A program made the translations under genes and the position numbers. Positions 1 through 8,693 of a DNA stretch of 64,000 bases are shown here, piece by piece; within the stretch, counting starts at the first letter, position 1; each line of letters starts with the position of its first letter. The stretch comes from Asticcacaulis sp. UBA2476 (GTDB taxonomy: Bacteria > Pseudomonadota > Alphaproteobacteria > Caulobacterales > Caulobacteraceae): the NCBI GenBank assembly GCA_002342035.1, contig DDPE01000062.1, forward strand, positions 34,143-98,142, read 5' to 3'. Under the pieces are notes generated by a model that was not told the origin of the DNA, ran no database searches, and saw nothing but the letters and a program-made list of their open reading frames with translations.

Positions 1-831
1 TTTCAGCACTATGCCCTCTATCCGCATATGACCATCCGCGAAAATATGGCGTTCGGGCTAAAGAATATCAAAACCAGTAAGACTGAAATCGACGCCCGTA
101 TAGGTGAGGCGGCGCGCATTCTGGAGATCGAAGCCTTTCTGGATAAAAAGCCGGGGCAACTGTCCGGCGGACAGAAACAACGCGTCGCCATTGGCCGGGC
201 TATCGTTAAAAAGCCGGACATTTTCCTGTTCGATGAACCCTTATCAAACCTCGATGCTGCGCTTCGGATGCGCACGCGGCTTGAACTGGCGCAGCTTCGG
301 CGGCGCCTGAAAGCGACCATGATACTGGTCACCCATGATCAGGTGGAGGCCATGACTCTGGCCGACCGAATTGTTGTGATACATGGCCGAAAAATCCAGC
401 AGGTCGGCACGCCAATGGAAATCTATGGCCGGCCGGCCAACAGGTTCGTGGCGTCTTTTGTGGGTTCGCCGCCGATGAATTTTCTGCCGGTTACGATATC
501 TGGCGCTAAGGCCGTGGCGACCCTTAGTGATGGCACCGCCCTTACGACGGATATTGCCAACTTACCTGAAAGTGCGTCGTGGGAACTGGGGCTGCGGCCT
601 GAGCACGTACGCGTGAGTGACACCGGTGTTTCCGCCAAGGTCGAGTTTGTTGAGCGGTTAGGGGAGCGTACTCTGATTTATGCGCGCCTGAGTGACGGCA
701 CAGCGATCACCGCCGAAGATGTCGGTCTGAGCCGCCTGACCATGGGTGATGAGGTGCATCTGTCCATCGACGCGCAGGCGGCCCATTTGTTTGACGCTGA
801 CGGGCGCGGCTATCATGCGGAGACGGCGTGA
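1..831 (+). CDS. Sugar ABC transporter ATP-binding protein (MalK/UgpC-like), 5' truncated
   Basis: This cytoplasmic ATPase would energise import through the two permeases that follow. The reading frame is open from base 1, where it already encodes the Q-loop (FQHYALYPHMTI), so the Walker A part lies outside the window. Visible are the ABC signature LSGGQKQRVAIGRA, Walker B IFLFDEPLSNLD and the H-loop VTHDQVEAM. A C-terminal region of about 120 residues matches the TOBE/OB regulatory part of MalK-type ATPases (RPEHVRV and following). The stop codon overlaps the permease start by one base. Family membership is secure. The substrate is inferred from the locus: arabinose or arabino-oligosaccharides. 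Confidence 0.93.
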   Translation, partial: FQHYALYPHMTIRENMAFGLKNIKTSKTEIDARIGEAARILEIEAFLDKKPGQLSGGQKQRVAIGRAIVKKPDIFLFDEPLSNLDAALRMRTRLELAQLRRRLKATMILVTHDQVEAMTLADRIVVIHGRKIQQVGTPMEIYGRPANRFVASFVGSPPMNFLPVTISGAKAVATLSDGTALTTDIANLPESASWELGLRPEHVRVSDTGVSAKVEFVERLGERTLIYARLSDGTAITAEDVGLSRLTMGDEVHLSIDAQAAHLFDADGRGYHAETA

Positions 832-1709
832 TGCTGTCCGCCAAGGCCAAAACTCAATTCGGCAATTTTCTGTTTGTGGCGCCGTATATGTTTGTGTTCG
901 CGTGGCTTTTGGTGTGGCCGCTGATGTCCGGTATGGGGCTGAGCCTGTTTAAGGCTGACCTGTTCGGCGGGGCCACGTTTGTGGGGCTGGAAAACTATGG
1001 GCGCCTGATGAGCGATCCGGTGTTCTTGCAGGCGGTCGGTAATACGTTTTTATTTGTGCTTCTGTGCGTGCCGCCATTGGCGATCATCCCGTTGATACTG
1101 GCCCTGCTGCTAAATCGCTCTACGCGGACGGCAGCCTTTTTCCGGGGTGTGTTTTTCTCCTCATCTGTTTTATCGGTCACGATCGTCACCCTGATCTGGC
1201 GGATGGTGCTGATACCTGATGGGGGTTTTTTCGCCAATATACTGGCGGTTTTTGGGTTGCCGCCGATCCCGTTTTTCTCCGACCCCGGCATTGTTATGGG
1301 CTCTATGGCGATCATCACCGTGTGGTGGTGTCTGGGCCTGCCGATGATGCTGTACCTGTCGGCCCTTCAGCAGGTGCCGCAGGATATTTATGAAGCCGCC
1401 GCCCTCGACAACAGTCGGTGGTGGACGACCCTCACCCGCATCACCTTGCCCAGCATCAGTCGCACGGTCGTGTTGGTGGTGATCATGCAGTGTGTGCTGC
1501 AATTCCAGTTGTTTGGCCAGCCGCAACTGATCACACAGGGCGGACCAAACGGCGCCTCGCGGCCGATAGTGCTGTTTATTTTTGAGGTCGGATTCCGGCG
1601 CTGGGATATCGGCTATGCCGCGGCGGCGTCACAAATCCTGTTTGCGATCATCCTGCTAGTGACGCTGGGGCAGTATCTTATTACCAGAAAACGCACAGGT
1701 GATGCATGA
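831..1709 (+). CDS. Sugar ABC transporter permease, MalF/UgpA type
   Basis: This is an inner-membrane permease of the binding-protein-dependent type, about 292 residues, with several hydrophobic segments. The EAA loop that docks the ATPase is visible near the C-terminal third (YEAAALDNSRWWTTLTRITLP). I place the start at ATG 831, which overlaps the TGA stop of the ATPase gene; a GTG at 828 directly before it is an alternative. It would form a heterodimeric channel with the next gene. The sugar specificity cannot be read from the sequence. Confidence 0.92.
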   Translation: MLSAKAKTQFGNFLFVAPYMFVFAWLLVWPLMSGMGLSLFKADLFGGATFVGLENYGRLMSDPVFLQAVGNTFLFVLLCVPPLAIIPLILALLLNRSTRTAAFFRGVFFSSSVLSVTIVTLIWRMVLIPDGGFFANILAVFGLPPIPFFSDPGIVMGSMAIITVWWCLGLPMMLYLSALQQVPQDIYEAAALDNSRWWTTLTRITLPSISRTVVLVVIMQCVLQFQLFGQPQLITQGGPNGASRPIVLFIFEVGFRRWDIGYAAAASQILFAIILLVTLGQYLITRKRTGDA

Positions 1710-2542
1710 GCCATTCGCGGAACCAGAAATGGCGTGAAATCGGCGTTTTGATTTCCCTGATCGGGCTTGGCCTGATCATGGTTAGCCCCCTGATCTGGAC
1801 GGTCATGCTGTCTCTGAAATCCAATGGTGAGTTGCTGCGCTCGACCACCAATGCCTTCCATCCGCCCTATACGGGTGAAAACTATGCCGCGATCATGGCC
1901 AATTCCGGTGTGTTTCGCTGGCTGCTCAATTCGGCCTTAGTATCATCGCTTCAGACGGTGGGGGTGCTGATCCTGTCGTCGCTGGCGGGATACGGGTTTG
2001 CGCGGTTGGAGTTTCCGTATCGTAATCAGCTATTCCTGATCGTGCTGTTTGGGCTGGCGATCCCTGAGCAGGCGGTGATCATTACCCGCCATCAGATGTT
2101 CGCGGATTTGCACCTGCACAACACCTATCCGGGGCTGATCCTGCCGGGACTTGCGGCACCATTCGGCGTATTCCTGATGACCCAGTATTTCAGGGCGATC
2201 CCGAAAGAACTGGACGAAGCGGCTATGTTGGATAACGCCTCACGCTTTAAAATCTTCTGGAAGGTGTTGTTGCCGCTGACCCTGCCGGCGCAGGCAACGC
2301 TTGGGATTTTCACGTTTCTGGCGTCATGGAACGATTACTGGTGGCCGCTGATTTCGGCCACGCGGGCGGATATGTTTACGCTTACCGTCGGCATCGCCTC
2401 CAGCCAGATCAACTTTGCCCAGACGTCCGGGCTGGGCTATTTGATGACGCAGGCGGTGTTTGCATCGCTGCCGATCCTGATCGTCTATATCATCTTCCAG
2501 AAATATATCGTGCGCGCCGTCGCCGGGGCAGCGGTACGATGA
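1706..2542 (+). CDS. Sugar ABC transporter permease, MalG/UgpE type
   Basis: This is the second inner-membrane permease, 278 residues, with an N-terminal membrane segment and a C-terminal EAA loop (LDEAAMLDNASRFKIFWKVLLP). It starts inside the stop of the upstream permease (ATGA overlap) and its own stop overlaps the start of the binding-protein gene in the same way. The order ATPase, permease, permease, binding protein is a complete importer apart from the piece lost at the window edge. Confidence 0.92.
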   Translation: MSHSRNQKWREIGVLISLIGLGLIMVSPLIWTVMLSLKSNGELLRSTTNAFHPPYTGENYAAIMANSGVFRWLLNSALVSSLQTVGVLILSSLAGYGFARLEFPYRNQLFLIVLFGLAIPEQAVIITRHQMFADLHLHNTYPGLILPGLAAPFGVFLMTQYFRAIPKELDEAAMLDNASRFKIFWKVLLPLTLPAQATLGIFTFLASWNDYWWPLISATRADMFTLTVGIASSQINFAQTSGLGYLMTQAVFASLPILIVYIIFQKYIVRAVAGAAVR

Positions 2543-3852
2543 AGACACTCGTGTCTATTTTAATAATGGCGCTGGCGATGTCGGCCTGTTCTCCGAAAGA
2601 CGAGCGCACCCATGTTACGGTGCAGCGCATCTTTGGTGAGTGCCGCGCCAATGTCCCACGCGATCAGGCGCCGCTGCGTAACCCTGATGGCGAATGCGAA
2701 ATCCTGACCAGCCTGATCGACCAGTTTCAGCGCGAAAACCCGGACATTGACCTGACCGTAAATATTGTCGCCTGGCCGGGTTATGATCAGTTGTCGGCGC
2801 AATATGCTGCAGGTGATCCGCCGGATGTGGTGTCGATCCACATGTCATCTATGCCGGATTATCAGTCACGCGGCCTGATCTTGCCGTTGACCGCCGAATT
2901 GGCGCAGGTCGGTGTGACCGCCGATAAATTTACACCGGCTGCGCGTCAGGGCGTGACGATCAAGGAGCAGGTTTATGGCCTGCCGTTCGATAACTGGACC
3001 CCGCTGTGGCACATCAATACTGGCCTGTTTGCCAAGGCCGGACTGATGAAGGACGGTGAACCCATCCTGCCACGCACGCCCGAAGACCTGCTGGCTCAGG
3101 CGCGCCAGTTCAAGGCCGCGACGGGCAAGCCCTATCTGGTTCAGTCGATGATCAATGAGCGCGCGGCCTATACCCGCAACCTCTATACCTATCTGATGAA
3201 TCAGAGGGCGGCGTTTTTCGAAGACCCGAAACATATCCGCCTCAACACCCCCGAAGCCCGCCGGATCGTCGCTTTGTTCAAGCAAATCTATGATGAAAAC
3301 CTGACCACCAAGGATCAGGACTATTCGTCAGCGACCCAAGGGTTCATGAATGGGCAGGGCGGCGTCTACCTCGTCGGTACATGGATGATTGGCGCCTATC
3401 AGGCCGAGGCTAATACGCCGGGGCGGCCGCTCTATAAATCCTATACCGTCAAGCCCTATCCCATGCTGTTTGGGCCAGAGCGTGCGGCCTATGTCGATGG
3501 CCATGCCTGGGTGGTGTCCAACCGCAAACGCACGCCACAGCAAGACGAGGCGGTTCGGCGGTTTCTGAAATTCCTCTATGACCATAATTACGACTGGTCG
3601 CGGACGGGGCATTTGCCCACGGTTCAGGCGGTGGCGCAATCGCCGCAATACCTTAGCCTGCCGCACCGGCGCGATATTGTCGCCCTGTCGGAGATTGGCC
3701 GGACTTTGCCGTCTGAGGTTCAGCGCCAGTTCGCCATTCAGGACATCATTGGCGATGAGCTATTTTCGGCCATTGCCGGTCATAAACCGATCGAACAGGC
3801 GCTGACTGACGCCGAAACCCGCACCAATGATCTGCTGTTCCATCTTCTCTGA
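2539..3852 (+). CDS. Extracellular solute-binding lipoprotein of the sugar ABC transporter
   Basis: This family-1-type substrate-binding protein of 437 residues delivers sugar to the permeases. The start is ATG 2539, overlapping the preceding stop (ATGA). The leader MKTLVSILIMALAMSAC ends in a lipobox, so the mature protein should be lipid-anchored in the periplasm. Typical features follow, such as the GDPPDVVSIH stretch and AYVDGHAWVVSNR near the C-terminal part. An in-frame ATG at 2326 is rejected because it lies deep in the permease gene. The downstream intracellular GH51 gene, only 9 bases away, points to arabino-oligosaccharides as ligand. Confidence 0.92.
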   Translation: MKTLVSILIMALAMSACSPKDERTHVTVQRIFGECRANVPRDQAPLRNPDGECEILTSLIDQFQRENPDIDLTVNIVAWPGYDQLSAQYAAGDPPDVVSIHMSSMPDYQSRGLILPLTAELAQVGVTADKFTPAARQGVTIKEQVYGLPFDNWTPLWHINTGLFAKAGLMKDGEPILPRTPEDLLAQARQFKAATGKPYLVQSMINERAAYTRNLYTYLMNQRAAFFEDPKHIRLNTPEARRIVALFKQIYDENLTTKDQDYSSATQGFMNGQGGVYLVGTWMIGAYQAEANTPGRPLYKSYTVKPYPMLFGPERAAYVDGHAWVVSNRKRTPQQDEAVRRFLKFLYDHNYDWSRTGHLPTVQAVAQSPQYLSLPHRRDIVALSEIGRTLPSEVQRQFAIQDIIGDELFSAIAGHKPIEQALTDAETRTNDLLFHLL

Positions 3853-3861
3853 GAGACTGTC

Positions 3862-5376
3862 ATGACCCTCAAAGCCACCGTCATCGCCGATGCCGATTTC
3901 GTCATATCCAAACTGGATCGCCGCCTGTTTGGCACGTTTGTCGAGCACATGGGCCGGTGCGTCTATGGCGGCATCTATGAACCCGGCCACCCGACCGCCG
4001 ATACCAACGGCTTTCGTCAGGATGTCATGGCCCTGACCCGCGAACTGGGGCCGACCATCGTGCGTTACCCCGGCGGCAATTTCCTGAGCGGCTATGACTG
4101 GGAAGACGGGGTAGGGCCAAAAGAAAACCGACCGGTGAAGCTCGATCTGGCCTGGCACTCCACTGAGACCAATGAGTTCGGCACCAATGAATTCATGGTC
4201 TGGTGCAAGGAAGCCGGCGTAGAGCCGATGTTTGCCGTCAATCTGGGGACGCGCGGGCCAGATGAGGCGCGTCATTTTCTGGAATACTGCAATCATCCAG
4301 GTGGCACCTACTATTCAGACCTGCGTATTTCGCATGGGTTCAAAGAGCCGCACAACATCAAATTTTGGTGCCTCGGCAACGAAATGGACGGGCCGTGGCA
4401 GACCTGCGCCAAGACCGCCCACGAATATGGCCGCATTGCGCAGGAAACGGCGAAGGTCATGAAATGGGTCGATCCGTCGATTGAACTGACCGCCTGTGGC
4501 TCATCCCAGCGCCTGATGCCGACCTATGGCAAGTGGGAATATGAAGTGCTCGATACCTGCTTCGATCAGGTCGATTACATTTCTCTGCACCACTATATGC
4601 GCAACGATGGCAATGACATCAAAGAGTTCTTTGCCGAGATCGAGGCGCTCGATTATTTCATCACCGAAGTGGCCGCCATCGCTGATGCGGTCGCGGCCAG
4701 CCGCCGTTCCACCAAGCGCATCATGCTGTCGCTCGATGAATGGAACGTCTGGTACAAAGCCCACACGCCGGACGATCTGAAAAAGCCGGGCTGGCCCAAG
4801 GCGCCGCCGCTGCTGGAGGAAATCTATAATTTTGAGGACGCGCTGGTGGTTGGTGGCGCGCTAATCGTCATGATGAACCATGCTGATCGCCTTAAGGCCG
4901 GATGTCTGGCGCAGTTAGTCAATGTCATTGGCCCGATCATGACCGAGACCGGCGGTCCGGCTTGGCGACAGACTATCTTCCACCCGATTGCTGACTGCAC
5001 ACGGTTGGGCCACGGTGAGGTGCTGCGTCTTAAGGTCGTCACCACTACGTTTGAGACCAAGTCCCAAGGCAAAATTCCTCATCTGTTGACCGCGGCCGTT
5101 CGTGATCCGCAAACCGGCCATGTGGCCATTTACGCGCTCAACCGGTCGACCGAAGACGCGATGGAGTTAGGCATCGATCTGCGCGGCATGGGCGAGGGGC
5201 TGGCTCTGCTTGCCGTCACCGAATTGCATCACGCGGATCTGAAAATCGTAAATACCAAAGACAGTGAAGTCATTAAACCTGTGGCCAATGGCTCGGCGAC
5301 TTTAAAGGGTAGCCGGCTCACAGCACAGCTTAAGCCACAGTCATGGAATGTCTTTGCTATTGAAATTCAGCAATAG
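3862..5376 (+). CDS. abfA: Intracellular alpha-L-arabinofuranosidase, GH51
   Basis: This retaining exo-enzyme releases terminal alpha-L-arabinofuranose from imported arabino-oligosaccharides. It is 504 residues, the normal size for the family, and has no signal peptide, so it should be cytoplasmic. The acid/base glutamate is E174 in LGNEMDG and the nucleophile is E293 in LDEWNVWY. Substrate-pocket motifs RYPGGNF and YISLHHY are also present. It is the last gene of the ABC transporter operon, 9 bases after the binding-protein gene, and is followed by a terminator-like hairpin. Confidence 0.95.
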   Translation: MTLKATVIADADFVISKLDRRLFGTFVEHMGRCVYGGIYEPGHPTADTNGFRQDVMALTRELGPTIVRYPGGNFLSGYDWEDGVGPKENRPVKLDLAWHSTETNEFGTNEFMVWCKEAGVEPMFAVNLGTRGPDEARHFLEYCNHPGGTYYSDLRISHGFKEPHNIKFWCLGNEMDGPWQTCAKTAHEYGRIAQETAKVMKWVDPSIELTACGSSQRLMPTYGKWEYEVLDTCFDQVDYISLHHYMRNDGNDIKEFFAEIEALDYFITEVAAIADAVAASRRSTKRIMLSLDEWNVWYKAHTPDDLKKPGWPKAPPLLEEIYNFEDALVVGGALIVMMNHADRLKAGCLAQLVNVIGPIMTETGGPAWRQTIFHPIADCTRLGHGEVLRLKVVTTTFETKSQGKIPHLLTAAVRDPQTGHVAIYALNRSTEDAMELGIDLRGMGEGLALLAVTELHHADLKIVNTKDSEVIKPVANGSATLKGSRLTAQLKPQSWNVFAIEIQQ

Positions 5377-5411
5377 ACCTGACCACCCACGATTTTTGGT
5401 CTGACAAATAG

Positions 5412-5450
5412 GCTGGTGCTTCATTATGAAATGTTGCGGCAGCTTTTTTT
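5412..5450 (+). terminator. Probable rho-independent terminator after abfA
   Basis: GCTGGTGC (5412-5419) can pair imperfectly with GCGGCAGC (5436-5443), with one wobble and one mismatch. An inner TTCAT/ATGAA pairing strengthens it. Seven T residues follow at once. Confidence 0.5.
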
Positions 5451-5614
5451 ATTTGTAATTTTAACCGACAAGTTGCTGCGGCGCGGTATTCCCTGAATAA
5501 AAAGTATAAAGTATGATTTCATGTGTAAAAAATAACTATGGCAATATCCGTTGCGAGATAGATACACTGTAGTCTCTACCCTCAGAAAGCGAACATTATG
5601 TCTGAATATTGTTC

Positions 5615-5643
5615 TTGACTCTGGTTTTATGTCAGACAATTCT
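5615..5643 (+). promoter_or_regulatory. Candidate promoter of the TBDR gene
   Basis: TTGACT (5615-5620) resembles a -35 box. AATTCT (5638-5643), 17 bases away, is a poor -10 box (3 of 6 matches). The putative operator lies in the spacer and touches the -10, as expected for repression. This is a visual match only. Confidence 0.3.
5630..5638. promoter_or_regulatory. Candidate GntR/FadR-family operator TGTCAGACA
   Basis: TGTC-A-GACA is a perfect odd-length palindrome of the kind bound by FadR-subfamily GntR regulators. A GntR/FadR regulator is encoded 4 kb downstream in the same locus. Partial copies occur at about 5399-5407 and 5599-5607. The regulator-site link is inference. Confidence 0.4.
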
Positions 5644-5707
5644 ACCCTGACAAATAAAGGCGTGAGTCCGGTGAACCGGAAACGCTATAAACCAGGGAAC
5701 ACATCAA

Positions 5708-8611
5708 ATGAACAACAGGGTCAAAGGCCTGAAAAAGGCATATCTGCGCTCCGGCGTCGGCATGGTCGCGCTGGTGGCGGGCGTCATCGCCGGTCAGGCA
5801 TTCGCGCAGGACACAACCGCCACTCCCGAAGCTGCGGAGGATGTCACCGAAGTGGTCGTTACCGGTGTGCGCGCCAGTATCGCTAAAAGTATCGACATCA
5901 AACGACGCTCGGTTCAGATTGTGGATTCCGTGGTTGCCGAAGACATCGGAAAACTGCCTGACAATAACGTCGTCGAAGCGCTTCAGCGCGTTACCGGGAT
6001 TCAGGTCACCAACCGTCAGGGCGGCGAAATTTCGGGCATCTCTATCCGGGGCATGCCGGATATTGCTACGACTTGGAACGGACGCAGTATTTTTACGACC
6101 ACAGGACGGTCTGTGGCGTTACAGGATATCCCGGCTAATCTGATCAATCGCATCGACGTTTATAAAACCCGTTCTGCGGATCAGCTTGAAACCGGCATTG
6201 CGGGCCAGATCGATGTGTCTTCACATCGTCCCTTCAATTTTAAGGGGCTTCAGATTTCGGCGGCGGCGCGCGGCAATTATTTCGAGCAAAACGGAGAGTA
6301 TAACCCGAACGTATCGGCCTTGGTTTCCAACCGCTGGGATACTGGCGCGGGTGAGGTCGGTGCTTTGCTAAATGTCAGCTATGCGCGCACAAAATTCCGC
6401 AACCAGGATATTGTCGCCGGTGCCATGTTGCCGTTCGTGAGCCCGGATACGGCAACCCTGCCGCCCAGTGCAATGCCGAACCCCTGTAACAATCCAAATG
6501 GATGGGTGCCTCTGGAGCGTATCTTCCCAACTGACTGTCGCGCCCCCGGTCAAACCCTATGGCAAACCGGTATGGAGCGTGGCCTGCCCACGGCTCCCGG
6601 TTCGACGCTTAATATTAATGGGGTTGATACCGAATATCTGCTGACGCGTGATGCGCTTATCGCGACGGATTTCACGGGTGATCGGGAGCGTCCAGCTGTA
6701 AACGCTGCCTTCCAGTGGCGCCCGAATGACAAATCCGAATATACCTTCGAGTATTTTTACGAAGGCTACCGCAACAAGATGTTCAACCGGATGCTGTTCT
6801 CCTTCGTCGATGCCTGGTGGGCGTTGCCTCCGGGTACGCCGCAGTCGAGCTACACTCTTTTCCCGGGTACGAATATCATCAAGTCCCGCACGGTTGGCGC
6901 AACCGGCGGCTTCAACTCTTCGGATTACACCCAGCAAAAGACAGATACTCACGTTTATGCGCTTAATGGTAAATGGTACCTGAGCGACAGTCTGACGCTG
7001 GTTGGTGATCTGGCGTACCAGACCAGTGAGTTCACATCTGACTTCTTTGCCATGCGCACTACGCGTGACGGCACAACCATCAGCATGGATTTCAATGCCA
7101 AGGATGGCTTGCCCTCATGGAGTTTTGCCACGCCTTCGATATTGACAGATCCGACGCAATGGCGCGTGGGTGAGCTTTATGACAATTCTAATCGCGATGA
7201 GGGCGATGCCCTGACGGCATCGCTGGATGGTGACTGGGAGGCCAATGAGGGCATTCTGAAAAAGGTATCGTTCGGCGTGCGCTACGATGATCGCGGCGCG
7301 ACGCAGTACTTCCGTGGACAGGATGCGTGGTGGTTAGGGACGTTGCTGTCGGATTTCACCGCAGGTACGCAGGAAGTCAATTCCGGCTTCTTTGATGGCA
7401 AATCCGATGTCCCGACCTCTTGGGTATTACTTGACGGACCCGCGAATTATGGACGTGCCGATGATATACGGGCGATTTACCGCGCCCGTGGTGGTCAGGG
7501 TTTTGGGCACATTCAGACCAGCGACCAGTTCGTTATGAATAAGGATTTCGACGTTCAGGAAGTGACCACATCGGCCTATTTCATGGCGGATCTGGAGCCA
7601 CAAATCTTCAATCGTCCATTGCTGGTTAATTTTGGCCTGCGCTATGTCAAGGTCGACACAGACATGACTTTCACAGACCGTCAGCCACCCAACCAGACCA
7701 ATTCGGCATCAGCATCTGTACGCCGCATCCTGCCCAGCCTGACCCTGCGCTATGATCTGACCGATAGTCTTCGTCTGCGTTATAACTATGGTGAAACCCT
7801 GCGTCGTCCGAATTTTGGCGATCTGAACCCGAACTTTACGTTGACCGGCGACTTGTCAGGTGTTGGGCGTGGATCGGGTAACCGCGGAAATCCGGATCTG
7901 AAAGCCACCGAATCCAAGAATACGGATGTGGCTGTCGAATGGTACTTCGCCCGTGACAGTCTGGTCAGTCTGACCTTGTTCAAGCGTGAAATCGAAGGCT
8001 TAGTCGTTACAGCGCCTCTGCTTTATACGATACCGAACGACAATTATAATACCGAAACCTTCCTTATCAGCCAGCCGGTCAATGCGTCGAACGGCGAACT
8101 GGAAGGGGCTGAACTGGGCTTTACCTATTTCCCGGATTATCTGCCTGGCCTGCTGGACGGGTTGGGGGTTCAAGGTAGTGTGACGGTTCTGGAATCGTCA
8201 CAAAATCTTCCGATCTACGATAGTGGTACCGGGCAACTGGTTGGGCAGGACACTACTTCCTTCTTTGGTGTGTCGGACTTCTCTTATAACGTAACCATGG
8301 CCTATGAGCGTGGACCGATCGGCGCTCGCCTGTCCTACGTCTGGCGTGAGGATTTCATGGATCGCAATGAGGCGCGCCTGTTTGCCAACCCTCTGGGGAT
8401 TTGGCGTCGTCCGGAAAAGAGCCTTGACTTCCAGGTCAACTACAATGTGACGGATAAGCTGTCGATCTCGCTAGATGCCATCAACATTACGGATGAACTG
8501 AGCCAGAGCTACTATAAATTCGGTAGTTCCGGTGGCCCTGACACGCACAATTTCGGCAATACCCTTCTGGGACGCCAGATTGCCGTCGGTCTGCGCTGGA
8601 GGCTCAACTAA
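5708..8611 (+). CDS. TonB-dependent receptor, probable arabino-oligosaccharide uptake
   Basis: This outer-membrane active transporter has 967 residues. A signal peptide ends near A33, a TonB-box-like EVVVTG lies at 48-53, and a plug domain follows. Its early segment (VVAEDIGKLPDNNVVEALQRVTGI) is typical of the large Caulobacter/Xanthomonas carbohydrate receptor group. No STN signalling domain and no FecIR pair are present, so it is probably regulated by a DNA-binding repressor instead. It lies between the arabinose ABC operon and an arabinanase gene, which suggests arabinan or arabinoxylan fragments. The C-terminus (LRWRLN) lacks the usual terminal aromatic residue. Confidence 0.92.
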   Translation: MNNRVKGLKKAYLRSGVGMVALVAGVIAGQAFAQDTTATPEAAEDVTEVVVTGVRASIAKSIDIKRRSVQIVDSVVAEDIGKLPDNNVVEALQRVTGIQVTNRQGGEISGISIRGMPDIATTWNGRSIFTTTGRSVALQDIPANLINRIDVYKTRSADQLETGIAGQIDVSSHRPFNFKGLQISAAARGNYFEQNGEYNPNVSALVSNRWDTGAGEVGALLNVSYARTKFRNQDIVAGAMLPFVSPDTATLPPSAMPNPCNNPNGWVPLERIFPTDCRAPGQTLWQTGMERGLPTAPGSTLNINGVDTEYLLTRDALIATDFTGDRERPAVNAAFQWRPNDKSEYTFEYFYEGYRNKMFNRMLFSFVDAWWALPPGTPQSSYTLFPGTNIIKSRTVGATGGFNSSDYTQQKTDTHVYALNGKWYLSDSLTLVGDLAYQTSEFTSDFFAMRTTRDGTTISMDFNAKDGLPSWSFATPSILTDPTQWRVGELYDNSNRDEGDALTASLDGDWEANEGILKKVSFGVRYDDRGATQYFRGQDAWWLGTLLSDFTAGTQEVNSGFFDGKSDVPTSWVLLDGPANYGRADDIRAIYRARGGQGFGHIQTSDQFVMNKDFDVQEVTTSAYFMADLEPQIFNRPLLVNFGLRYVKVDTDMTFTDRQPPNQTNSASASVRRILPSLTLRYDLTDSLRLRYNYGETLRRPNFGDLNPNFTLTGDLSGVGRGSGNRGNPDLKATESKNTDVAVEWYFARDSLVSLTLFKREIEGLVVTAPLLYTIPNDNYNTETFLISQPVNASNGELEGAELGFTYFPDYLPGLLDGLGVQGSVTVLESSQNLPIYDSGTGQLVGQDTTSFFGVSDFSYNVTMAYERGPIGARLSYVWREDFMDRNEARLFANPLGIWRRPEKSLDFQVNYNVTDKLSISLDAINITDELSQSYYKFGSSGGPDTHNFGNTLLGRQIAVGLRWRLN

Positions 8612-8640
8612 CCTTCCCCAGAAAGTGTCCTCTGGTCACT

Positions 8641-8671
8641 GGGCGCTGTTCCCCATAAAGGTTCAGCGCCC
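8641..8671 (+). terminator. Hairpin between the TBDR and arabinanase genes
   Basis: GGGCGCTG (8641-8648) pairs perfectly with CAGCGCCC (8664-8671), with a 15-base loop and CTTTATT after it. It could terminate or attenuate transcription, or protect the 3' end of the receptor mRNA. The T-run is weak. Confidence 0.45.
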
Positions 8672-8693
8672 CTTTATTACGGATGGAGGATTC

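Larger units (their letters stand above)
5377..5707 (+). other. Intergenic region between the ABC/abfA operon and the TBDR gene
   Basis: This 331-base AT-richer stretch contains no credible gene. It holds a terminator-like hairpin with a T-run, a weak sigma70-like promoter with an overlapping TGTC-A-GACA palindrome, and two partial copies of the same motif (GGTCTGACA ending near 5407 and TGTCTGAAT at 5599-5607). The arrangement fits regulated transcription of the receptor gene, probably by the GntR-type regulator encoded downstream. Confidence 0.55.

Noticed and set aside
2326..2538. N-terminal extension of the solute-binding protein
   Set aside because: It lies inside the permease gene; ATG 2539 gives a perfect lipoprotein leader.
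3760..4296. Long antisense frames over real genes, here opposite the GH51 gene
   Set aside because: Typical mirror frames of GC-rich coding DNA, with no start signals or family motifs.
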